A stretch of DNA of 64,000 nucleotides from Enterococcus moraviensis ATCC BAA-383 (GTDB taxonomy: Bacteria; Bacillota; Bacilli; Lactobacillales; Enterococcaceae), in assembly GCF_000407445.1 (NCBI RefSeq), contig NZ_ASWB01000004.1, forward strand, positions 310,001-374,000, written 5' to 3'. Under the pieces are notes generated by a model, which had not been told where the DNA came from, made no database searches, and worked only from the letters and a program-made list of their open reading frames with translations. Below are positions 1-8,850 of this stretch, piece after piece. Made by a program: the position numbers and the translations under genes. The first letter of the stretch is position 1; the number at the start of each line of letters is the position of its first letter.

Positions 1-683
1 CGACAGAAAAAGAGATTCAAAAAGAGGCATTTCTTTTCTCGGCGTTAACCTAAATGAAAGATCAATACAAAAGTAGTTAACTCTGGTGAGCATTTAAGGT
101 CTGTTCCATATTAAGTTTTATTCAAAATTATTTCTTTTATTAAAAATGAGTGAAATCAATTTTGTTGCAAATACCTCAGTGAGTACGAATTTACAAGGTT
201 GATTTGATCTTTAGTACTCGTTACGTAATTCAGATACGGTCGATGTTGTGTAAATGAAGAGATTCGATGAGATTGTGAATGGTTATCGATTCATTACGAA
301 TAACACAGCAAGAAAAATTGTCGAGATAAATCTAGTAAAAGCAGAATCAGTTTATTAGTATGACGAAAAACTCCTCAGTACAGCGTAAAAAAGTTGTGCC
401 GAGGAGTTTTTAATTTATTTTTGCTGTAACCAATTCATAGCTGACTTCAAAGGATTCGATAGTTGTTTTTTATTTTTCATTTAAAGTAGCTATAGTAAGC
501 GAAGGAAGATCATCAGATTGAACATCTAAGATTCCCATAAAAATTTGAGCTGTATCTAACGTAAAGATGAGGCAAAAATGTTCTGATTCGTTGCTGTTGT
601 ATCAAGATAAGCGTAAACTAGTAATAGAACATGTAATTTTGTTGACGTTGGGTTTTACGAAAAGTGAAAAGGAGCGAACTAAA
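1..683. other. Gene-poor left edge
   Basis: No convincing gene lies here. Bases 3-53 are open in one frame to a TAA and could be the last 16 codons of a gene outside the window, but the stretch is too short to identify. A 34-codon frame at 254-358 starts directly after an in-frame stop and lacks a Shine-Dalgarno site; it ends just before the hairpin at 366-411, so it may be a gene remnant. The rest is AT-rich spacer up to the DinB-like gene. Confidence 0.5.
366..412 (+). terminator. Intrinsic terminator
   Basis: An 11-bp perfect stem (AAAAACTCCTC at 366-376 with GAGGAGTTTTT at 401-411) is followed by a T-rich tail. It terminates whatever is transcribed from the left edge. Confidence 0.75.
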
Positions 684-1193
684 ATGAAAATCACACAATT
701 ATCTATCGATACGTTAAAGAGAGCACAAGAACGTTTTGAAGAAACACTTGACCAGATGAGCGTAGAGGAAGCAAATACCATGCCAAATCCCTTAATCAAA
801 TCGGTTACTTGGTTGATTTGGCATACAGCAAGAGAGCTTGATTATCAAGTGGCTGAGCTTAATGGAACTAAGCCGTTATGGTTAGAAGCTGGATGGAGTG
901 GAAAATTTGGACTTGCTTTACCTGATGATACTCAAGATTGGCAGCATACTCCAGAAGAAGCGGCTAAGGTGGTCGTAATGGACAAAAACTTGCTTTTAGA
1001 TTATCTAACGGCAAGTGTTGATTTTACGAATGACTATTTAGAAAAGTTGAACGAAGCAAGTCTTATCGATGTTGTGGATACGAACTGGACACCAGTTGTA
1101 ACCCGTCAGACTCGAATCGTTTCGGCTATTGATGATGCAGTGATGCATTCTGGACAAGCTGTTTATACAAGAAGATTGGTTATTGGGAAATAA
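684..1193 (+). CDS. DinB-superfamily protein (DUF664-like)
   Basis: This 169-residue protein has the size and layout of the DinB/YfiT four-helix-bundle superfamily, whose members bind a divalent metal through three histidines and often act in thiol-dependent transferase or stress functions. Candidate ligands are the His of the WHTARE motif near residue 47 and the His of HSGQAVYTRR near the C-terminus. The start is the ATG at 684, because GGAG at 671-674 sits nine bases upstream; the open frame extends further left to 567 but without a ribosome site. The gene stands alone and ends at the terminator at 1217-1263. The family is fairly clear; the reaction is not known. Confidence 0.75.
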   Translation: MKITQLSIDTLKRAQERFEETLDQMSVEEANTMPNPLIKSVTWLIWHTARELDYQVAELNGTKPLWLEAGWSGKFGLALPDDTQDWQHTPEEAAKVVVMDKNLLLDYLTASVDFTNDYLEKLNEASLIDVVDTNWTPVVTRQTRIVSAIDDAVMHSGQAVYTRRLVIGK

Positions 1194-1216
1194 GAATGAG
1201 TTCTAACAAGCATTAA

Positions 1217-1263
1217 AAAGAGAGGGTCTATCTAATTTTTACTAGATAGACCCTCTCTTTTTT
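1217..1263. terminator. Bidirectional terminator
   Basis: An 18-bp stem (1217-1234 with 1243-1260) with A-rich left and T-rich right flanks can end both the DinB-like gene and the convergent lacI-type gene, whose stop codon adjoins it. Confidence 0.9.
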
Positions 1264-2273
1264 TAGGATTTTTTACTTGATTCTCTTAAAACCAACGAAA
1301 CAGGAACCACGATTTGTCTACCTAGTTCCCCTTTTTTATTAATCAATTCTAACAATGATTCCACTGCATGATTCGCAATCAACTCTGTATTTTGTTTTAC
1401 GGATGAAAGCGTGGGCGCTGTGTATTTACCAGTAGCCGTATCGTCAAAACCAATCAATTTTATTTTTTGTGGTACCTGGATATGATGTTTCTTTAAGCGA
1501 AGCATTAACTCTAAAGCGATCAGGTCATTGATGGAAAAAATCCCATCAGTACTTGGATTTTTCTTGAGAAAAGTAAGAAGATCTTGTTCAAAATCACTAC
1601 TTTCAATATCGATGGAAAGCAAATGGTGTTTAGCATTGAACGTAATACTATTTTTCTTTAATGCGTCCTTAAATCCCTTCAATCGTTCTTTTGCACTGGT
1701 TGATTTTTGATTATGCATCGCGATAACAGGATGTTGGCAGCCTTTGTGAATCAACTCTTCAGCACTTTCAAAGGCACCCTGATAATGATTAGAGGAGATA
1801 AAAACAGTATCCTCTTTCTTTTTAGGCTCTCGATCAATACAGAGATAAGGGATTTTCTTTTCTGCACTAGACGAAGTAAATTCAAACGCCTCGGCTCCTG
1901 AAATAACGATCAATCCATCCACGCCTTTTCCTTCTAAAATACGTAAATAAGCAAGCTCCTTTTCTGAACTTCTAGACGTATTGCAAATAATGGTGGAATA
2001 GCCTTTCGCAAATAAAATCTCTTCTAAACGCTGCACAACATCAGAAAAGAAATAGTTGCTTATATCTGGGACTAAGATGCCAATTGTAAACGATTTGTTC
2101 ATACGTAAGTTTTTAGCACTGTAATTCATTTTGTAGCCAGTTTCGTCAATGACCTTCAAGACTTTTTTTCTAGTTTCTTCAGAAAAGCGGCCATTATCAT
2201 TAATAACCCTAGAAACAGTTGCTACAGAAACCCCTGCGATTTCAGCGATGTCTTTGATAGAATAGTTTTTCAT
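1263..2273 (-). CDS. LacI-family repressor of the allose-type operon
   Basis: A 336-residue LacI/GalR regulator. Residues 1-60 form the helix-turn-helix and hinge (SIKDIAEIAGVSVATVSRVI); residues 60-330 form the periplasmic-binding-type effector domain. The start ATG at 2273 follows AAGAGG at proper spacing. It is divergent from the epimerase-isomerase-PTS genes, and the intergenic region holds several matching palindromic half sites with central CG, the hallmark of LacI-family operators, so it most likely represses that operon and itself. The effector is expected to be the sugar or its phosphate. Gene order matches my recollection of the Listeria D-allose cassette (lmo0734-lmo0738), where a LacI regulator occupies this position. 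Confidence 0.9.
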   Translation of the reverse strand: MKNYSIKDIAEIAGVSVATVSRVINDNGRFSEETRKKVLKVIDETGYKMNYSAKNLRMNKSFTIGILVPDISNYFFSDVVQRLEEILFAKGYSTIICNTSRSSEKELAYLRILEGKGVDGLIVISGAEAFEFTSSSAEKKIPYLCIDREPKKKEDTVFISSNHYQGAFESAEELIHKGCQHPVIAMHNQKSTSAKERLKGFKDALKKNSITFNAKHHLLSIDIESSDFEQDLLTFLKKNPSTDGIFSINDLIALELMLRLKKHHIQVPQKIKLIGFDDTATGKYTAPTLSSVKQNTELIANHAVESLLELINKKGELGRQIVVPVSLVLRESSKKS

Positions 2274-2288
2274 AGCTCATTTCCTCTT

Positions 2289-2302
2289 GAGTAATCGTTC
2301 TC
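2289..2302. promoter_or_regulatory. LacI-type operator next to the repressor gene
   Basis: GAGTAATCGTTCTC shares its 11-base core GAGTAATCGTT with the site at 2451-2466. It lies 16 bases ahead of the repressor start codon and probably gives autoregulation. A weaker half site, AAACGATTAAAC, is at 2338-2350. Confidence 0.6.
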
Positions 2303-2374
2303 TTTTTTCTTTGATATTTACTCACATTTTCTCATAAAAAACGATTAAACACAAATTTTTAAAGCGAATTGTGG

Positions 2375-2403
2375 TTGACATGGGAAAAAAATGGTGCTAT
2401 ATT
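2375..2403 (+). promoter_or_regulatory. Sigma-A promoter of the allose-type operon
   Basis: TTGACA (2375-2380), a 17-base spacer and TATATT (2398-2403) form a near-consensus vegetative promoter. Transcription should start near 2410, directly before the operator at 2417. Confidence 0.9.
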
Positions 2404-2416
2404 ATCCGTAAACAAA

Positions 2417-2430
2417 GGTAAACGATTACC
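2417..2430. promoter_or_regulatory. LacI-type operator O1
   Basis: GGTAAACGATTACC is a 14-bp palindrome with one mismatched pair and a central CG. It lies about ten bases after the predicted transcription start, where bound repressor would block the operon. Confidence 0.8.
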
Positions 2431-2450
2431 CATATATTTTTTTACTCTTT

Positions 2451-2466
2451 GAGTAATCGTTATCTC
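2451..2466. promoter_or_regulatory. LacI-type operator O2
   Basis: GAGTAATCGTTATCTC repeats the core of the other sites and sits just before the ribosome site of the first operon gene. Several sites within 180 bp suggest looping or cooperative binding. Confidence 0.65.
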
Positions 2467-2483
2467 AAAAAGGAGGAGAAACG

Positions 2484-3131
2484 ATGACGAAATTATTATG
2501 TCCATCAATGATGTGTGCTGATTTTTCAAATCTGAAAGAAGATACTCAAAAACTAGATCAAGCTGGCATTGATATTTTCCATATGGATTTTATGGATGGG
2601 CGTTTTGTTCCAAATTTTGGAATGGGCTTACAAGATTTTGAATTGGTCCGCTCTGTGACGGAGAAACCGCTAGATGTTCATCTCATGATTGAAGAACCAA
2701 GTAAGTATGTTGAGAAATTTGCTGATCTTGGTGCAGATATCATTTATATTCATCCAGAAGCAGACCAACAGGTTACACGAACATTGGACACGATTCACCA
2801 AAAAGGAAAAAAAGCTGGGATTGCAATTAATCCAGGCACATCTGTTGAAATGATCCAAGAATTATTGCCATTAGTCGACTATGTAATGGTGATGACCGTC
2901 AATCCAGGATTTGCTGGTCAAAAATATTTAGCGTATACAGATCCTAAAATAGAAAAATTAGTAGCGTTATCCAAGACATATGAGTATAAAGTAATGGTAG
3001 ATGGGGCGATTTCACCAGAAAAAGTTGAACAACTAAGCAAAAAAGGCGTAACTGGTTTTATATTGGGGACATCTGCTTTATTTGGAAAAACTGAATCATA
3101 TGAGGAAATACTTATGCAATTAAGGAAATAA
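2484..3131 (+). CDS. alsE: Ribulose/allulose-phosphate 3-epimerase (AlsE-like)
   Basis: A 215-residue TIM-barrel epimerase of the Rpe/AlsE family, which moves a proton at C3 of a ketose phosphate using a divalent metal. Expected metal ligands are visible: His33 and Asp35 (HMDFMDG), His66 (DVHLM) and Asp173 (VMVDGA), with Asp35 and Asp173 as the catalytic acid-base pair. The strings MTVNPGFAGQ and FILGTSALF resemble AlsE (allulose-6-P to fructose-6-P) more than housekeeping Rpe, and the PTS context supports a hexose phosphate. AGGAGG precedes the ATG. It is the first gene behind the LacI operators. A pentose-phosphate role remains possible. Confidence 0.85.
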   Translation: MTKLLCPSMMCADFSNLKEDTQKLDQAGIDIFHMDFMDGRFVPNFGMGLQDFELVRSVTEKPLDVHLMIEEPSKYVEKFADLGADIIYIHPEADQQVTRTLDTIHQKGKKAGIAINPGTSVEMIQELLPLVDYVMVMTVNPGFAGQKYLAYTDPKIEKLVALSKTYEYKVMVDGAISPEKVEQLSKKGVTGFILGTSALFGKTESYEEILMQLRK

Positions 3132-3184
3132 TACGATGAGCTGCATCAATCATTTCAGCTTTTCATAATAGGAGGAGTCGTTGT

Positions 3185-3622
3185 ATGAAATTAGCAATAG
3201 GTAGCGACCATGTTGGCTTTGAATTAAAACCAATTATTATAGAGTATGTAAAAGAATTAGGGCATGAAATCGAAGATTTTGGTAGCTTTTCAGCAGAGCG
3301 AACGGATTACCCTCGTTACGGGAAAAAAGTAGCTGAAGAAGTTGCTGCTGGGCATTTCGATGGTGGAATTTTAATTTGCGGTACAGGCGTTGGCATCTCG
3401 ATTTCAGCAAATAAAGTAAACGGCATTCGTGCAGTCGTTTGTAGTGAACCCTACTCAGCAATACTTTCTAAAGAGCATAACAACACAAATATTCTAGCAT
3501 TTGGCTCTCGAGTGGTTGGTAGTGAGCTTGCGAAGATGATTGTAAAAGAATGGTTGGAAGCGACATTTGAAGGCGGAAGACATGCTAGAAGAGTAGAGAT
3601 GATACAACAAATGGAACATTAA
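3185..3622 (+). CDS. rpiB: RpiB-type sugar-phosphate isomerase (allose/ribose)
   Basis: A 145-residue RpiB/LacAB-family isomerase, close in sequence to E. coli RpiB, an enzyme that also isomerises allose-6-P to allulose-6-P. Visible signatures are SDHVGF (residues 7-12), the catalytic Cys65 in ICGTGVG with Thr67, SERT-like AERTDYP, and EHNNTN followed by AFGSRVVG. The ATG at 3185 follows GGAGGAG. It lies 53 bases after the epimerase gene in the same operon. In this setting it would convert an imported aldose-6-phosphate to the ketose phosphate used by the upstream epimerase. Confidence 0.9.
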   Translation: MKLAIGSDHVGFELKPIIIEYVKELGHEIEDFGSFSAERTDYPRYGKKVAEEVAAGHFDGGILICGTGVGISISANKVNGIRAVVCSEPYSAILSKEHNNTNILAFGSRVVGSELAKMIVKEWLEATFEGGRHARRVEMIQQMEH

Positions 3623-3748
3623 AAGGGGTATTCGCTCCCATTTTTTGAACTTTTGTGATAAAAAATGGAATAAAATGAAAAATAATGATTGATAATGAAA
3701 AAAAGAAATGCTATTATGGAGGTGTAAAAGAGAAAAGGAGGAATAAAA

Positions 3749-4675
3749 ATGAAGTTAGCGACAAGAATCAATTCATTTTTACCGAAATTTAATAATGATG
3801 TAGAAAAAGTTCTACAAGAATTTAATCGTCTAGGTTTGTCACATGTTGATTTCAATTATCCAGAACATGTAGAAGGTGTTCCCGCTGAAAAGATGAAAGA
3901 GTGTTTAGAAAAAAATAATTTACTCGCGAATGGTGTGGCATTACGTTTCAGAAGTGAATTCATCAATGGCGAATTAGGAAACGCCGATCAGAGGGTTTCT
4001 AGTAAGGCTGTACAATTATGTAAAGAAGCCTGTGACTATTGTCGTGAAGTAGGCGGAGAAGTAGTAACGATCTGGTTAGGTTTTGATGGTTTTGACTATT
4101 CTTTTCAAATCGACTATGAAAAAGTTTGGAACCAAATCAAACAATGTATGATCGAAATTGCAGATTATGCACCGGATTTAAAAATCAGTATTGAGTATAA
4201 ACCATTTCAACCTAGAGCGTATGCCTTTTTAGATAGCTTTGGAGTAGCGTTATCAATGATTCATGAGGTTGGTCGTGACAATTTGGGGATTACCTTGGAT
4301 TATTGCCATATGTTAATGAAACACGAAAATCCTGCATATGGTGCTAGTATTTTAGGGAGTCGGAAAAAATTATTTGGGGTTCATTTAAATGATGGTTACG
4401 GCTTGAATGATGATGGATTGATGATCGGCACCAGTACCTTGATTAAGACAATCGAATTTATCTATTATACAAAATTACACAATTATGCGCATGCAGTTTA
4501 TTTCGATACATTCCCGATCATAGAAGATCCAGTGGAAGAATGTGAAAGAAATATCAAGATGATCAAAAAGATCGACTCGATCATTGAGCGATTAGGGATG
4601 GATTATATTGCAGATGTGATTAAACAAAATAGTGCTGTAAAAGTAAGTGATTTAGTATTAGAAATCTTAGCCTAA
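3749..4675 (+). CDS. Xylose-isomerase-like TIM-barrel sugar isomerase/epimerase
   Basis: A 308-residue protein of the AP-endonuclease-2 / xylose-isomerase-like superfamily. Plausible metal ligands, in barrel order, are the Glu of SIEYKP, the Asp of GITLDYCH, the His of GVHLND and the Asp of VYFDTFP, the pattern of tagatose-3-epimerase-like enzymes. AAAGGAGG precedes the ATG at 3749. It sits between rpiB and the PTS gene; a protein of unknown function holds the same place in the Listeria allose cassette as I recall it. Its own step is unclear, since the two preceding enzymes already form a path to fructose-6-P; it may broaden the range of sugars. Confidence 0.75.
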   Translation: MKLATRINSFLPKFNNDVEKVLQEFNRLGLSHVDFNYPEHVEGVPAEKMKECLEKNNLLANGVALRFRSEFINGELGNADQRVSSKAVQLCKEACDYCREVGGEVVTIWLGFDGFDYSFQIDYEKVWNQIKQCMIEIADYAPDLKISIEYKPFQPRAYAFLDSFGVALSMIHEVGRDNLGITLDYCHMLMKHENPAYGASILGSRKKLFGVHLNDGYGLNDDGLMIGTSTLIKTIEFIYYTKLHNYAHAVYFDTFPIIEDPVEECERNIKMIKKIDSIIERLGMDYIADVIKQNSAVKVSDLVLEILA

Positions 4676-4725
4676 GATTTCTAATACCTTGTTAAAAGAG
4701 CAAAAAATACGGGGAGTGAATGAAG

Positions 4726-6099
4726 ATGGATTTCAAATTAGCAGCAAAAGAAATTTTAGAAAATGTTGGCGGTCCTGATAATCTGGCGAATATGACCCAT
4801 TGTGCTACGCGATTGAGGTTAACGCTGAAAGATTCTTCTAAAGCAAATGATGAGGCAGTGAAAGAAATCGATGGTGTTGTTAATGTTGTCAATAAAGCAG
4901 GACAATATCAAATTTTGATTGGAACAGAAGTACCCAAATTGTATGATGAATTTGAAGCACTGGTTACAGGGGAAGATGGTAGTGCCCAAGTAAACAATAG
5001 TGGAGAAAGTTCTGGCAATATCATAAGTACCATTTTTTCAGCTATTTCGGCAATTTTTGCGCCATTATTACCTGCGTTAGCTGGTTCAGGTATTTTACGA
5101 GGACTATTGATTTTAGCCGTACAAACAGGAATCTTATCAGAAAATAGCGGAACATACAGTATCTTAAATGTTGCATCAATGAGTGTCTTTTATTTTTCAC
5201 CTGTATTGTTAGCGTTTACTTCTGCTAGAAGATTTGGTGCTAGTCCCTATTTATCAGCATTGATCGGTGCGGCATTACTAAATCCAGAATTTATTGCCTT
5301 AATGGGAGATACTGGGAATGGCGCAACAACAAGCTTTTTGAAAATTCCTGTTGTCTTGATGAATTACAATTCCACAGTTGTTCCGATTATTCTTTCAATT
5401 TGGGCATTTTCTTATCTGTATAAGTTTTTGGATAAAAAAGTTCCAGAAACATTAAAACTAGTAGTCGTGCCATTGATTTCTTTAGCGGTAATGATTCCGT
5501 TAACGATTATTGTGATTGGTCCAATCGGGGTTTATAGTGGTGAAGCAGTGGCTCAAGTGGTCAACTGGTTGATCGAACGTAGTAGTATTTTAACAGGTGT
5601 ATTGATCGGTGGTGGTTGGAGCGTACTTGTAAGTCTTGGGATTCATTGGGCAGTTAATCCAATCATGATCAATAACGTTTCAACGTATGGATTTGACTAC
5701 ATTGTCCCATTTACCTTTGCTTGTAACTTCGCAGTAATTGGTACAACGATTGGTGTCTATTTAAAAGCAAGAAATAATAAATTACGTAGTTTTGCCGTAA
5801 CAGGCTTTGTAACAATCGCGCTTTCCGCTATTATTGAACCGACTCTTTTTGGACTATTAGTGAAAAACAAAAAATTATTTTTAGCACAAATCATTGGTGG
5901 TGCTGTCGGTGGTGCCTACTTAGGATTAACCAAAGTCGTAACAAATGCCTTTGTTTTTGGGAGTGTAACAACATTTCCTGCATTTGTAACAGATAATGCG
6001 TCAAACTTTATTCAAGCAATGATCGGACTCGCTATTTCACTTGTTGTGTCAGCTATTTTGGCTTATATGTTTACGGATAGAGAAGAAATGTTGTCATAA
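4726..6099 (+). CDS. PTS sugar permease EIIBC
   Basis: A 457-residue PTS enzyme of the glucose/beta-glucoside superfamily. Residues 1-80 are an EIIB domain with the phosphorylated Cys26 in THCATRLR; residues about 100-455 are a ten-helix EIIC permease. No EIIA domain is fused or encoded nearby, so phosphate must come from an EIIA elsewhere. I chose the ATG at 4726 over the one at 4720 because GGGGAG at 4711-4716 is then nine bases away. It would import and phosphorylate the operon's sugar, probably allose or a related hexose by context. Specificity cannot be read from sequence alone. Confidence 0.85.
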   Translation: MDFKLAAKEILENVGGPDNLANMTHCATRLRLTLKDSSKANDEAVKEIDGVVNVVNKAGQYQILIGTEVPKLYDEFEALVTGEDGSAQVNNSGESSGNIISTIFSAISAIFAPLLPALAGSGILRGLLILAVQTGILSENSGTYSILNVASMSVFYFSPVLLAFTSARRFGASPYLSALIGAALLNPEFIALMGDTGNGATTSFLKIPVVLMNYNSTVVPIILSIWAFSYLYKFLDKKVPETLKLVVVPLISLAVMIPLTIIVIGPIGVYSGEAVAQVVNWLIERSSILTGVLIGGGWSVLVSLGIHWAVNPIMINNVSTYGFDYIVPFTFACNFAVIGTTIGVYLKARNNKLRSFAVTGFVTIALSAIIEPTLFGLLVKNKKLFLAQIIGGAVGGAYLGLTKVVTNAFVFGSVTTFPAFVTDNASNFIQAMIGLAISLVVSAILAYMFTDREEMLS

Positions 6100-6220
6100 A
6101 TTAAAAAGAACTTCTTATAATTTCGTTTATTTCATTACTATTTATTCGGATTTATGGTATTTTAAGAATGAACATTCTTCTTGAAAGCATTAGTAATGAA
6201 AAAAGCGAAAGGGGTTTCTT

Positions 6221-6958
6221 ATGATTCCATATGTTCGACAAGAGAAAATTATAGAGATACTAGAAACTAGAGAGCTGATCAGAATAGAGGAATTACAAAA
6301 GTTGATACCAGAAGTATCAATATCGACTCTTAGACGTGACTTAAAAGAATTAGAAAGTTTAAATAAAGTGCAGACTCTTTCAGGCGGAGCCGTCAAGATT
6401 TCGTCGAGTGTCTCCGAATTACCTATGTCAACAAAATCTAGTTTGCAGACAAAAGAAAAACTGTATATAGCCGAACTGGCAGCCCGTGAAGTTGTTGCTG
6501 GAGAAACGATTTATTTAGATTCAGGTTCTACATGTACTGCTTTGTTAACAGAGTTACTTAAAAAGCAGATTCGGATCATTACGACGAATACAGATGTTCT
6601 TAGGTTGACGGGAGAGTTTGAGGCAGAGATTACGATTTTAGGTGGAACGTACGATCCTAAAATTTCCTCTTTAAGTGGTCCCTTAGCAGAAGCAAATATT
6701 CAAAAATATGTCTTTGATAAAGCATTCTTAGGCGCAAATGGTATCGATTTGAAATTTGGCGTAACCACACCCAATTTGGTGGAAGCCATCAAGAAAAAAA
6801 CGGTGATCGACCATGCAAAAAAAGCATTTCTATTATGTGATAGTTCTAAATTTCATAAGACATCTGCTGTTAAATCGTTCGATTTAAACGAAGTGATTTT
6901 GATTACGAATAAAGCAGATTCAGATTTGAGTAAAGAAATGACTATTATTTCTAAATGA
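6221..6958 (+). CDS. DeoR-family regulator
   Basis: A 245-residue DeoR/GlpR regulator: N-terminal winged helix (residues 1-60, with VSISTLRRDLKEL as recognition helix) and a C-terminal sugar-phosphate-sensing DeoR domain containing the typical LDSGSTC and ITTNTD strings. It is preceded by AAAGGGG and starts 121 bases after the PTS gene; no obvious terminator separates them, so it may be read from the operon as well as from its own promoter. Its placement gives this sugar operon two regulators, LacI upstream and DeoR downstream. DeoR proteins usually respond to phosphorylated sugars, which would complement a LacI repressor responding to the pathway inducer. Confidence 0.85.
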   Translation: MIPYVRQEKIIEILETRELIRIEELQKLIPEVSISTLRRDLKELESLNKVQTLSGGAVKISSSVSELPMSTKSSLQTKEKLYIAELAAREVVAGETIYLDSGSTCTALLTELLKKQIRIITTNTDVLRLTGEFEAEITILGGTYDPKISSLSGPLAEANIQKYVFDKAFLGANGIDLKFGVTTPNLVEAIKKKTVIDHAKKAFLLCDSSKFHKTSAVKSFDLNEVILITNKADSDLSKEMTIISK

Positions 6959-6968
6959 AGAAATACAA

Positions 6969-7009
6969 AATGAAGCACGTCTCTATTTTTTTTAGAGACG
7001 TGCTTCATT
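6969..7009 (+). terminator. Terminator of the sugar operon
   Basis: A 17-bp stem (6969-6985 with 6993-7009) ends the deoR-type gene and also lies at the end of the convergent ABC exporter operon. Confidence 0.85.
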
Positions 7010-7049
7010 ATATTTCAATAAAATTCAAAAATACTCATTTAAAGCAGAA

Positions 7050-7820
7050 TCAACTTCTTAATCCACGTCCTCGATCAATCAAATACCAACAAACAGCATA
7101 AAGTACTGAGATAAAAAGAATCAAAATGACCATAGAAAAGAGGATCGGTACGTCGATTGTTCCAAGGAAACCATATCTAAATCCCGAGATCATATAAACG
7201 ATGGGATTGATTTTTGAAATGGTTTGCCAAATAGGTGGTAACATAGATATCGCGTAAAAAACACCACCAAGGTATGTTAATGGTTGTAACACGAAAGTAG
7301 GAACAATGGATACATCATCAAAAGACTGCGCAAAAATCCCGTTTAACAAACCTGCTAATGAAAATAAAATAGCTGTCATAAGAAGAGTGATGATCACGAT
7401 CGACCATGAATAAACGTGAAGTGGGACAAAAAATAGAGAAATCATTGTCACGAGAGTTCCCACTAAAACACTTCTCCCTAAGCCACCAAAGACAAATCCC
7501 CAAATAATAATGTGGGTGGGAACAGGTGCAACGAGTAATTCTTCAATGTTTTTCTGGAACTTTTGTGAGAAAAACGAGGAAGAAACGTTTGCGTAAGAAC
7601 TTGTGATCACAGACATCATGATCAGCCCAGGGACGATAAATTCCATATAGGAAAATCCATCCATTTGACCAATCCGTCCGCCGATCAGATTTCCGAAAAT
7701 AACAAAGTATAATGACGTCGTAATAACTGGTGGTACCAACGTTTGAACCCAGATCCGCAAATAGCGGTTTGTTTCTTTTACTGCAAGACTTCTTAAAGCC
7801 GTGAAATATAACTTAAACAT
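7050..7820 (-). CDS. ABC-2-type exporter permease
   Basis: A 256-residue integral membrane protein with about six helices, of the ABC-2 permease family (drug, antibiotic or polysaccharide export). The conserved ABC-2 segment near the C-terminus is visible (FVLQPLTYLGGVFYAISMLP followed by INPIVYMISGFRYG). An AAGGAG ribosome site precedes the ATG at 7820. It is the last gene of the arsR-like / ATPase / permease operon on the minus strand, 76 bases after the ATPase, and would form a 2+2 exporter with it. The substrate is not evident; the regulator hints at thiol-reactive metalloids or a stress compound. Confidence 0.85.
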   Translation of the reverse strand: MFKLYFTALRSLAVKETNRYLRIWVQTLVPPVITTSLYFVIFGNLIGGRIGQMDGFSYMEFIVPGLIMMSVITSSYANVSSSFFSQKFQKNIEELLVAPVPTHIIIWGFVFGGLGRSVLVGTLVTMISLFFVPLHVYSWSIVIITLLMTAILFSLAGLLNGIFAQSFDDVSIVPTFVLQPLTYLGGVFYAISMLPPIWQTISKINPIVYMISGFRYGFLGTIDVPILFSMVILILFISVLYAVCWYLIDRGRGLRS

Positions 7821-7896
7821 GTTTAATCTCCTTATTTCTATTAAAGTACTGGTTTTTCAAAAGAAAAATCGGTCTGATAAGATAGCGTATCTCCTT

Positions 7897-8850
7897 TTAC
7901 TGCTTTGATTCTTGAGCGGTCGAATGAGCATCCACGTGACGTTTTTCTTCTGTGATTTTTAGAAACAGTTCTTCTAAACGATTTGATTTGTTACGAAGAG
8001 AGAGAACTTTGATGCCTTGTTTTGTCAGTTGGTCAAATAATTCATTGATTCCTTGATCACGCTCAACTTCTACAACAAGTGTCCGTTCATCTTCAAAACT
8101 ACTGTTATACCCAATGATTTCAGGTTGTTTCTCAAAATCTTCTAAATCAAAAATAAACGTTTCAAATTGTAGTTTCGCTAGAAGTGTTTTCATGCTAGTG
8201 TTTTCAATTAGTTCACCCGATTGGATGATCCCGATATTTCGACAAAGCATTTCTGCTTCTTCAAGATAATGAGTGGTTAGGATAATGGTGGTGCCATTTG
8301 CATTTAATTCTCTTAGAAAATCCCACATTTCTCGTCGTAACTCAATGTCCACTCCTGCTGTAGGCTCATCTAAAATAAGAAGACGAGGTTCATGCATCAA
8401 CGCACGAGCAATCATTAATCTTCGTTTCATCCCGCCAGAAAGCATCCGTGCGCGCACATTCCGTTTTTCCCATAGATCCGATTGTTTCAGATATTTTTCG
8501 CTTCGTTTTAGTGCTTCTTTTCGTGAAACACCATAATAACCAGCTTGATTGACAACGATTTGTTCGACGGTTTCAAAGGGGTTGAAATTGAATTCTTGAG
8601 GGACTAATCCAATTTGTTGTTTTGCAAGGACCAAATCATTATCAAGATCATAACCAAAAACATTTACTTGTCCTGAAGTCTTATTGACCAGTGAGGTGAT
8701 TATACCGATCGTAGTGGATTTACCAGCACCATTTGGCCCAAGTAAGGCATAAAAATCGCCCTCTTCTACGGTTAAATTAATTCCCTTTAACGCTTCGACA
8801 CCTGTTGCGTATACTTTTTTTAGATCTTTTATTTCTAGTGCATAAGTCAT
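7897..8850 (-). CDS. ABC exporter ATP-binding protein
   Basis: A 317-residue ATPase of the DrrA/CcmA-type ABC-2 exporter group. Walker A is GPNGAGKST near residue 40, the Q-loop follows (LVPQEFNF), the signature is a slightly divergent LSGGMKRR, and Walker B reads LLILDEPTAGVD. Residues about 230-310 form the C-terminal extension typical of this group. Its ATG abuts the TAA of the upstream arsR-type gene (TAAATG), so translation is coupled and the three genes form one operon. The partner permease is the next gene. Substrate unknown. Confidence 0.9.
   Translation of the reverse strand: MTYALEIKDLKKVYATGVEALKGINLTVEEGDFYALLGPNGAGKSTTIGIITSLVNKTSGQVNVFGYDLDNDLVLAKQQIGLVPQEFNFNPFETVEQIVVNQAGYYGVSRKEALKRSEKYLKQSDLWEKRNVRARMLSGGMKRRLMIARALMHEPRLLILDEPTAGVDIELRREMWDFLRELNANGTTIILTTHYLEEAEMLCRNIGIIQSGELIENTSMKTLLAKLQFETFIFDLEDFEKQPEIIGYNSSFEDERTLVVEVERDQGINELFDQLTKQGIKVLSLRNKSNRLEELFLKITEEKRHVDAHSTAQESKQ

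Noticed and set aside
254-358. 34-codon frame before the first terminator
   Set aside because: It starts directly after a stop codon and has no ribosome site; no recognisable family.
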